DNA from: Bacteroidales bacterium
GTDB lineage: Bacteria; Bacteroidota; Bacteroidia; Bacteroidales; UBA4417
Assembly: GCA_025350385.1 (NCBI GenBank)
Contig: JANXXZ010000378.1
Location: 1-13,983 of the forward strand
Length of the DNA: 13,983 nt
Direction: 5' to 3'
The notes beneath the pieces were generated by a model. It did not search any database, was not told the origin of the DNA, and saw nothing but the letters and a program-made list of their open reading frames with translations. Positions 7,953-13,983 of this stretch are shown here, piece after piece (within the stretch, counting starts at the first letter, position 1; each line of letters opens with the position of its first letter). The translations under genes were made by a program, and so were the position numbers.

Positions 7953-8114
7953 CAGCTGTCAATTCCTCGATCAGTTCACCTCCTCACCGCTTCTCCCTTT
8001 CTACCCTTCTCCACTTCTCCCTCTCTCTCCCTTTCTCTCTTTCTCCCCTCTCACTCTCGCCACACCCTAATTCCCACCCCAGCTGTCAACTCTCACCTGT
8101 AGATCATCGATCAG
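7953..8114. repeat. Near-duplicate of a gene end, flanking array C
   Basis: CAGCTGTCAATTC at 7953-7965 matches CAGCTGTCAACTC at 8080-8092 in 12 of 13 positions. TCGATCAG at 7967-7974 matches exactly at 8107-8114. The right-hand copy encodes the last residues of the minus-strand membrane protein (LIDDLQ...VDSW). The left-hand copy, read in the same sense, would give LIEELTAEN and then a stop. The order of the two blocks is preserved, and the left copy is shorter by the segment between them. Confidence 0.5.
7976..8063 (+). repeat. Degenerate 8-bp-period array C, pyrimidine-rich
   Basis: Eleven octamers are in register; the first nine begin with T and seven of these with TC: TCACCTCC, TCACCGCT, TCTCCCTT, TCTACCCT, TCTCCACT, TCTCCCTC, TCTCTCCC, TTTCTCTC, TTTCTCCC. 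The last two units have lost the leading T. The array is almost purely C/T on the plus strand and ends 3 nt before the stop codon of the minus-strand membrane-protein gene. Apart from this array and the ffh promoter, the 308-nt gap 7759-8066 holds only A-rich unique sequence (~7860-7905) and the repeat at 7953-7974. Confidence 0.7.
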
Positions 8115-10535
8115 GAAAGGTACTTTCCCGTTATTCCACGCATAAACCTTGAGTTTCAGTCCCTTTTGGGAAATGAGTTCCGGTTTCAACACAATGTAAT
8201 TATAAACGTAATTCCACTTATTTTTCTCAATGATAAAATCATTGATTTTCACCGATTTCCACTCCAGCGATTTTCCGTTATTTTCAATTGAAATCACATA
8301 ACTGGCGTCAATCTTGCGATCGGCATTAACCCAGGCCATTGTTTTAATAATATACGACTTCATTGTATCGAATGTGAGTATCGAATCAAGACTGCGCTCG
8401 AACGACATCGAAAAGCCTCCGGGCATAACCTTGCAGGAAGTACTTCCCGAACAGGCCTTGATAGTCACCTCTGGTAACGGGTTCACCGACCAGCCTTTTA
8501 CCACCGATTCAAGGTTGGTAAGTGAGTAAAAAAGGTTGGTATCAGCCGGAGAATGTACCTTTCCGAATTGGGCATTTGCAACCTTGAAGGCCAGGCCGGA
8601 ATCAGTATTTTTTACACCTGAATCGTGTAAAATCAGCTGTTCCCACTTTAATTGAATATTGCTTTTCATCCTATCATGATTGGTACACCGGAACATGATT
8701 TTCTTTACTGTTGGCTCGGTGAACTTGTTTTCAGGATTCATGACCAGCGGGTTAATCCATAATCCCTCCTCCGCATTCCTGGGTACAATCCTGTATATCC
8801 TGATCTCCCCGTTGTTGAGCAGGTAATAAACAAAAACAGCTTCATCTTTGTAAAGGAAACTGGTTATCCTACCCGACAGGTTGCGTTGTATGTTCACTTT
8901 CGCTCTCAAGATATCAGTTTTTGCGGCATTTACATCGATCCATTGATCCCAGCTAACATCCGGATGTGGAAGTACCTTTCGGCTGATAGGAAGAGGTACT
9001 TTCCTTTTCTCAAATACAAGTACCGGGAAAGTACCTTCCTGCCTGTCGGCCAGGCAATAATTGGCCAGGATGGAAAGGATGGTTTCAGGCTGGTCATTTA
9101 ACAGGTACCTTCCATCGATACTCTCAAGGGTTCCGTTGTGAATATCATGGGTGATTTTCCTTAATTCCCAGATGAGAAACTGAGGAGCAGCCGGTGAACT
9201 GAAATGCCGGGAATTTTCCCGATCGAGCCAGGGTGTATAACAGGCATAGGACTGTAATACCGGCCTTGGTTTCCAGTTCAGGTCATTTGCAGGAATGAAT
9301 GAATAATCCCAGGGATAAATATCCACACTTGCCTTCCCGATCCTTGCCCTAATTTCCTGGTCGAGAATATTACGGCTGATATTCTTGTGAGAAGCAGCCT
9401 CACAGGTATCGTTAACAAACTGGTAATTCATTAATAACCCGGCAAAATTGCGGAAACCGGAAGTGGAAAACTTAATAGGTTCATAATAGTAAGCGTTTTG
9501 CAGGTTGACAAAAACCAACAGCGCCACTGCAAATCCGGCTCCTGCCGAAATGATTCTGTACTTTTCAATTACGAAAACCAGTAATACTGCAAGCATCATT
9601 ACAAACATGAACATCAAACCCGCATGCAGGTAATCTTCGCGTGCCATCCCATATTTCCATACCGCGAACAAGGCTGGCGCCACAAGGAAGAAGAACCTTA
9701 AAGCCCTGACTTGTTTACGTTGAATAAAAAGGATCCCGGCTAGCAGGGCAAAAGCTACGCATAATAATATCCAATTGTTATCAGGATAATAAGCTACAGC
9801 CGATGAATTATCACCGGCCAGTTGAAACATTCCATACAAATACCTTGGCAGTCCATGTATGGTTCCGTAGATGACAATCCAGCCGAGAATCAGAAGAATC
9901 GGCGGAAGCAGGATCAATAGAAGGCGCTGCCATTTTTCTTCCTTTTTGAGAACATCGTAACACAAAAGCAGGAAATAGGAAGCAGTGATCAGGCTACACA
10001 CGATCCCGACGAAGGCCTTCACATAAATTGCTGCTACGGTCAGCAGAAGAGCCGCAAAGGCCCATTCAACCTTCCGGGAGTGTGCATAATTGAGGTAACT
10101 TAATATAACCAGCCCGACAACTACCAGCAATATATCAGGAAAAGCAAGGAGTACAAATGCTGAAACGGCAGCTACAACGGTCATCCTGATTCCTTTTACA
10201 TTTGGAAGTCTGATAAGAGCAAATGCAAAAGCAGCCCGGATCAACAGGCTGATGATGATTGCTGTTACCAGGTTCAGGCCTACGGGCAGGGGATACATTA
10301 TAAAAGCAAGCGGACCGTGCGGGAAAATGATATCCTTTCCCAGGCTGAAATGGCCCTGGATCAGGTAATTAAACACCCACGACAAGGGAGGATCAATTCC
10401 GTTGGCATACACAGGGTTCATGGCAGGAAAGCTGAGCAAGGCGACCGCAAATGCTGTAAAAACGGCAGGCCGTATGTTCAATTTCAATCCACCTTCCTTT
10501 CCAGGGGAAAACAACATTGTATTGATTCTCTCCAT
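8067..10535 (-). CDS. Polytopic membrane protein with large C-terminal extracytoplasmic region, function unknown
   Basis: This 822-residue protein is not assigned to a named family. From the Met at 10535, residues ~20-350 contain many hydrophobic segments. The first loop has GIDPPLSW (~45-55) followed by GKDIIFPHGPLAF (~65-77), and a later loop has KYGMAREDYLHAG (~290-302). These conserved-looking charged and aromatic loop motifs, inside a multi-spanning domain, recall GT-C-type integral membrane glycosyltransferases of the ArnT/PMT kind, but this is inference. Residues ~350-822 are mostly hydrophilic and probably periplasmic. The last ~130 residues (ending FLIDDLQVRVDSWGGN) look like a beta-sandwich carbohydrate-binding or galactose-binding-like module. 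An upstream in-frame ATG at 10697 would add 54 residues that overlap the divergent region and look non-native, so 10535 (MERINTMLF) is preferred. No promoter exactly matching TAnnTTTG was found; TGCATTTG on the minus strand at 10598-10605 is one mismatch away. Confidence 0.8.
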   Translation of the reverse strand: MERINTMLFSPGKEGGLKLNIRPAVFTAFAVALLSFPAMNPVYANGIDPPLSWVFNYLIQGHFSLGKDIIFPHGPLAFIMYPLPVGLNLVTAIIISLLIRAAFAFALIRLPNVKGIRMTVVAAVSAFVLLAFPDILLVVVGLVILSYLNYAHSRKVEWAFAALLLTVAAIYVKAFVGIVCSLITASYFLLLCYDVLKKEEKWQRLLLILLPPILLILGWIVIYGTIHGLPRYLYGMFQLAGDNSSAVAYYPDNNWILLCVAFALLAGILFIQRKQVRALRFFFLVAPALFAVWKYGMAREDYLHAGLMFMFVMMLAVLLVFVIEKYRIISAGAGFAVALLVFVNLQNAYYYEPIKFSTSGFRNFAGLLMNYQFVNDTCEAASHKNISRNILDQEIRARIGKASVDIYPWDYSFIPANDLNWKPRPVLQSYACYTPWLDRENSRHFSSPAAPQFLIWELRKITHDIHNGTLESIDGRYLLNDQPETILSILANYCLADRQEGTFPVLVFEKRKVPLPISRKVLPHPDVSWDQWIDVNAAKTDILRAKVNIQRNLSGRITSFLYKDEAVFVYYLLNNGEIRIYRIVPRNAEEGLWINPLVMNPENKFTEPTVKKIMFRCTNHDRMKSNIQLKWEQLILHDSGVKNTDSGLAFKVANAQFGKVHSPADTNLFYSLTNLESVVKGWSVNPLPEVTIKACSGSTSCKVMPGGFSMSFERSLDSILTFDTMKSYIIKTMAWVNADRKIDASYVISIENNGKSLEWKSVKINDFIIEKNKWNYVYNYIVLKPELISQKGLKLKVYAWNNGKVPFLIDDLQVRVDSWGGN

Positions 10536-10576
10536 AAACTGCTGCTTTTTTTCTGCTAAATTATGATATAGACTGA

Positions 10577-10607
10577 TGCTTTTAAAAGCACAATATGCAA
10601 ATGCATA
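10577..10607. promoter_or_regulatory. Pair of palindromes in the divergent intergenic region, possible operator
   Basis: A perfect 14-bp palindrome, TGCTTTTAAAAGCA (10577-10590), is followed 3 nt later by an inverted repeat with 6-bp arms, TATGCA-AA-TGCATA (10594-10607). Both lie 42-72 nt upstream of the membrane-protein start. The second overlaps the only -7-like sequence for that gene. The rest of the 339-nt region 10536-10874 holds the promoter of the protease gene and otherwise AT-rich unique sequence. Confidence 0.35.
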
Positions 10608-10773
10608 ATTTTTTTTATGGTATCCGTAGTCTGCGATAACGAATAGCCCGGATATTTTGCTGATAATAATGCATAAACCGCAACCATGAGCTGTCAAATC
10701 AAACTATCTCAACTGGTTCATATGCTCATGATAAAAATAATAAAGGATTTTCAGTGTGAATGCAGAATAATTA

Positions 10774-10781
10774 TACATTTG
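10774..10781 (+). promoter_or_regulatory. Bacteroidota-type -7 promoter element of the C10 protease gene
   Basis: TACATTTG followed by C is an exact match to the TAnnTTTG -7 consensus. It lies 93 nt upstream of the ATG at 10875, predicting a leader of about 85 nt. The -33 position has only a weak T-rich match (TTTTC near 10748). The leader has no Shine-Dalgarno sequence; the bases before the ATG are A-rich, as is usual in Bacteroidota. Confidence 0.55.
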
Positions 10782-10874
10782 CATTCCACCAATATGTTGA
10801 TTCTTAAAGCAGATCCTGAGAGTCAGCGATACAACCGGGAAACCAAACAGAATTTAACCATAAAAATTACCCGT

Positions 10875-13772
10875 ATGAGAAAACTTACTACCCTGATCCT
10901 CAGCCTGCTAATTGCAGGTATTGCCTTCGGGAAATCTGTAACCCAGGACCAGGCCCGACAGGTCGCCGACAATTACTATACGCACTATTCCGGATCGAGT
11001 GATCTGAAAATTGCAGATGCGTTTAGCAACACCTACAATGGAATCACAACGTATTATGTATTTAATTACAATGCCGGTGGTTTTGTGGTTATTTCAGCTG
11101 ACGATGCCATCATCCCGGTTCTGGCTCAATCTGCTACCGGTTATTTTGAAAAGAACATTACCGATCCATCCGTAAAATACTGGTTCGACAATTATAATAA
11201 AGATATTGCCCACATTATTGCTGCCAGATATGATAATACTAATACCCTGGTGGAGTGGAATAAAATCCTTGAAAATGATTTTCCACGAGCTACGAATGAT
11301 GTAGGTCCACTTCTTACTACCACCTGGGATCAGGGATGTTATTATAATGCGTTGTGTCCTGCTGCTTCACTTCCAGGAAACTGTAACCACGTTTACACAG
11401 GATGCGTTGCAACTACCATGAGCCAACTAATGAAATTCAACAGTTTCCCTGCACAGGGATACCTTTCGCATACCTATACTCATCCCACTTATGGACAACA
11501 GACTGCCAACTTTGGTGCAACTACCTATAATTGGGCGGCAATGACCAACAATGTTACTTCAGCCAATACTAATGTGGCTACTATTATGTATCATGCCGGG
11601 GTTGCTGTTAATATGAATTATGGTACCGATGGATCAGGCGCCATGAGCGAAGATGTTCCCTGGGCAATGGTTACCTATTTCAACTATGATCCTTCTACCA
11701 TTTCGATGAAAGATAAAGCCAATTATACCACAGCCAGCTGGAACACAATGATAAAGGCTGAACTGGATAATCAGCGCCCGATTTACTATTCAGGCGATGA
11801 TGGCACTACAGGCCATGCATGGGTTTGTGACGGATACCGCACCAGTGATGGAAAACTTCATATGAACTGGGGATGGTCAGGAGCATACAACGGATATTTT
11901 GCAGTTGGCTCACTGAATGCCGGCGGATATACTCCAAACAGCAATAACAAAGCTATTATCGGCATCAAACCGGGCAATCCCGATCTCGTAGTTCGTTTTA
12001 CAGATCTTCAGAACAGTCAGACCATAGGCTATGGCGGAGTTTACACACTTGATTGTTCGGTACTTACCGGAACCGCAACCTCTGTTAGCCTTTTAGTGGA
12101 TGGTTCACAAATTTATACCACTACCCAGGGAACCTTCAGTTATCCCTGGAACACCCTTACTTCCCAAAAAGGAACCCATGTATTACGTGTCCAGGCTCTC
12201 AACGCCACCGACACTGTTTATCACGAAGTTACTGTAGGTTTGAGTGACTGGATTCCACAGGCAAGCGGATTTGCTACCGCCTCCAGGGGTATAAAATGCC
12301 TTCATGCCGTTGACTCACTGGTTGCCTGGGGAACTGCATACGACGGTGTTACAACAACAAATTATATCCAGGAATTCGCAAGAACGATTGATGGTGGTAC
12401 TACCTGGACTACCGGAACAATTCCCAACTGCGCAGGTCTTGAGCCTTCAATGATCTTTGCCATGAACAAGGATACCGCTTATTGCCCTATGTACAAACAG
12501 ACAGGCAGTAAACCACAGGGTATCTATGTAACCCGCGATGGCGGCACAACCTGGGCTCGTCAAACATCAGCCTCATACAGCAATGCCTCTTCATTCCCTA
12601 ATGTAGTGCATTTCTTCAACACTAATGATGGCTTCTGCATGGGCGACCCTATTAACAACGATTTTGAAATCTATACTACGAATAATGGAGGCGATACCTG
12701 GACAGCTGTACCGGGAGCCAACATAGCCAACCCTGTTTCCGGTGAATTCGGAATTGTGAGCTACTATTCAGCCGTGGGTGATAAAGCATGGTTCGGAACC
12801 AATAAAGGCCGCGTTTATCGCACCAGTGATAAAGGTTTACATTGGGATGCCAGCACAACTAGCCTAGGCGCCAAATATGTTGACATTGAAATGGCTACCG
12901 ATCTTCACGGGTTAGCACAGGATAAAGATCAGGGTTCTACAGGTGCACTTTCGGAAACATTCGACGGTGGTATAACCTGGGCAGGTGTTACCAGTACCGG
13001 TACAATAGGTACCAATGATTATTGCTTTGTTCCGGGAACCGATAATACATGGGTTAGCACAAGTGCCGATGCCGCAGTTGCTTTAGGAGCTTACTATAGT
13101 TTCGATGGCGGACATTCATGGGCATTATTCGAAGGCACCGATGCTGACCAGTTCCTTGCAGTTGACTTTGTGAATAACCATTGCGGCTGGGCCGGTGGCT
13201 TTAATGTAAGCGCAACCGAAGGCGGTATGTTTAAATACGTCGGCGTTCTGCAACCAGGTACTGTTCTTGGTACCGTCAGCAACCTCGCTGCCCAGGTTAA
13301 CAGCAACAGCGTACACCTTACATGGGTTGCTCCTTCATCAGGTGGTACACTTACAGGTTATAACGTTTATCGTAACGATACCGTATTATTCAATGTTCCT
13401 GCCGGTACACTCACTTATCTTGACTCCCCGGTTTCGAACGGCAAACAGACATACTGTGTAACCGCTGTTTATGACAACGGAGAATCAGCAAAAGTATGCG
13501 TGGATGCATGGATTACCGTAGGTGTTCCTGGTTCGGATCCTGCAGCTTTCAAAGTGTATCCTAACCCTGCTACCGAAGTTATCAATGTGATTACCCCTGT
13601 TAAATTCAGCCAGGTGCGCATTAGTACTCTCCTGGGACAGGAAGTATACAACTACAACACACCAGCCAACAATCTCCGTATCTTAACCGATGGATTTGAT
13701 GCCGGTATGTACATCATGCAGATCAACTGCGATAACAAGGTTATCACCAAGAAAATTACGATCAAGAAATAA
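10875..13772 (+). CDS. Secreted C10-family (streptopain-like) cysteine protease with Asp-box, Fn3 and T9SS sorting domains
   Basis: This 965-residue protein starts with a clear Sec signal peptide (MRKLTTLILSLLIAGIAFG, residues 1-19). A C10 propeptide follows (~20-130, with GGFVVISADD), then the protease domain (~130-370). The catalytic Cys177 lies in GCVATTMSQLM and His314 in GHAWVCDGY; Asn331 and Trp332 in MNWGWSG match the supporting residues of streptopain. An Ig-like segment (~369-456) precedes a repeat region (~458-792) with Asp-box/YCF48-like motifs such as TIDGGTTW, TRDGGTTW, TNNGGDTW, TSDKGLHW and SFDGGHSW. Next come an Fn3 domain (~801-884) and a T9SS type A sorting domain (~888-965; YPNPATEVINV at its start, ending KKITIKK). 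The family predicts an extracellular or surface protease matured by removal of the propeptide. The ATG at 10875 is chosen because it gives the signal peptide; an upstream in-frame ATG at 10686 only adds a non-signal extension. The gene has its own promoter at 10774 and a terminator at 13797. Confidence 0.93.
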   Translation: MRKLTTLILSLLIAGIAFGKSVTQDQARQVADNYYTHYSGSSDLKIADAFSNTYNGITTYYVFNYNAGGFVVISADDAIIPVLAQSATGYFEKNITDPSVKYWFDNYNKDIAHIIAARYDNTNTLVEWNKILENDFPRATNDVGPLLTTTWDQGCYYNALCPAASLPGNCNHVYTGCVATTMSQLMKFNSFPAQGYLSHTYTHPTYGQQTANFGATTYNWAAMTNNVTSANTNVATIMYHAGVAVNMNYGTDGSGAMSEDVPWAMVTYFNYDPSTISMKDKANYTTASWNTMIKAELDNQRPIYYSGDDGTTGHAWVCDGYRTSDGKLHMNWGWSGAYNGYFAVGSLNAGGYTPNSNNKAIIGIKPGNPDLVVRFTDLQNSQTIGYGGVYTLDCSVLTGTATSVSLLVDGSQIYTTTQGTFSYPWNTLTSQKGTHVLRVQALNATDTVYHEVTVGLSDWIPQASGFATASRGIKCLHAVDSLVAWGTAYDGVTTTNYIQEFARTIDGGTTWTTGTIPNCAGLEPSMIFAMNKDTAYCPMYKQTGSKPQGIYVTRDGGTTWARQTSASYSNASSFPNVVHFFNTNDGFCMGDPINNDFEIYTTNNGGDTWTAVPGANIANPVSGEFGIVSYYSAVGDKAWFGTNKGRVYRTSDKGLHWDASTTSLGAKYVDIEMATDLHGLAQDKDQGSTGALSETFDGGITWAGVTSTGTIGTNDYCFVPGTDNTWVSTSADAAVALGAYYSFDGGHSWALFEGTDADQFLAVDFVNNHCGWAGGFNVSATEGGMFKYVGVLQPGTVLGTVSNLAAQVNSNSVHLTWVAPSSGGTLTGYNVYRNDTVLFNVPAGTLTYLDSPVSNGKQTYCVTAVYDNGESAKVCVDAWITVGVPGSDPAAFKVYPNPATEVINVITPVKFSQVRISTLLGQEVYNYNTPANNLRILTDGFDAGMYIMQINCDNKVITKKITIKK

Positions 13773-13796
13773 TTCAGTCTGACTGATACGAGAAAG

Positions 13797-13824
13797 GCCG
13801 CCGGCGAAAGCTGGCGGCTTTTTT
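13797..13824 (+). terminator. Intrinsic terminator of the C10 protease gene
   Basis: A 9-bp stem (GCCGCCGGC at 13797-13805 with GCTGGCGGC at 13810-13818, one G-T wobble) is closed by a GAAA tetraloop, of the stable GNRA class, and followed by six Ts. The A-rich GAAAG just upstream can extend the stem into the T tract, so it could also work on the opposite strand. It lies 24 nt after the stop codon. Confidence 0.92.
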
Positions 13825-13910
13825 ATAATCGACGGAAGCTGGGTAATTTAAACTGTTTGACGAATTATCCCAAAACCCTTACTTTTTCATTTTTCATTAA
13901 GTGTTATATG

Positions 13911-13967
13911 TTAATCATTATCATCAGTTTAATGTATGACATAAAACATAAAATGATTAATGATTAA
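13911..13967. repeat. AT-rich inverted repeat at window end
   Basis: TTAATCATTA (13911-13920) is exactly complementary to TAATGATTAA (13958-13967), with a 37-nt spacer. Allowing one extra base, the arms extend to about 14 bp (TTAATCATTATCAT against ATGATTAATGATTAA). The region 13825-13983 is strongly AT-rich and has no convincing ORF. It may be the upstream regulatory region of a gene beyond the window. It is too far from the protease stop to be its terminator. Confidence 0.4.
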
Positions 13968-13983
13968 GTAATTCTTCAGTTAA

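Noticed and set aside
7976..8063. CRISPR-like regular repeat structure
   Set aside because: The units are 8 bp, contiguous and degenerate, with no spacers, and no cas genes are nearby.
10686..10874. N-terminal extension of the protease ORF and the 10697 start of the divergent membrane protein, which would overlap head to head
   Set aside because: Both extensions lie before better starts (a signal peptide at 10875 and a plausible Met at 10535). The -7 promoter at 10774 would lie inside the coding sequence if the extension were real.

Overview
This window looks like chromosomal DNA of an uncultured or environmental member of the Bacteroidota. Three things suggest this. Two large exported proteins end in type A sorting domains of the type IX secretion system (T9SS). 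The genes lack Shine-Dalgarno sequences. Two upstream regions carry the Bacteroidota -7 promoter motif TAnnTTTG. No phage, insertion-sequence, CRISPR, tRNA or rRNA signal was seen.

Layout. 1-3196 (+): 3' part of a giant T9SS-secreted Asp-box beta-propeller protein with PKD, jelly-roll and sorting domains. It is cut by the window edge and interrupted by a one-base frameshift in a G5 run at 307-311. 3319-4455 (+): lipoprotein aldose 1-epimerase. 4593-5213 (-): queE (7-deazaguanine biosynthesis). 5365-6249 (-): folD (one-carbon folate metabolism). 6424-7758 (-): ffh (signal recognition particle GTPase). 8067-10535 (-): large polytopic membrane protein with a long extracytoplasmic part, of unknown function. 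10875-13772 (+): secreted C10 (streptopain-like) cysteine protease fused to Asp-box repeats, Fn3 and a T9SS sorting domain, followed by a strong intrinsic terminator. 13825-13983: AT-rich, gene-free to the window end, with an inverted repeat.

The four minus-strand genes form the housekeeping core (queE, folD, ffh) plus the membrane protein. They are flanked by genes for exported proteins: two T9SS cargoes and a periplasmic or surface lipoprotein. The proteins do not form one obvious pathway. Export by SRP and Sec followed by T9SS, polymer degradation and sugar handling is a plausible shared theme of the flanks, but this is inference.

The least ordinary structure lies between the genes. Three intergenic spacers (5217-5304, 6303-6414, 7976-8063) are degenerate arrays with an 8-bp period, in which nearly every octamer begins with T and usually with TC on the pyrimidine-rich strand. 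A fourth array with a 7-bp period (6251-6292) sits directly against the folD start codon. The 7976-8063 array is bracketed by a near-duplicate of the end of the neighbouring gene. I know of no described function for such arrays.
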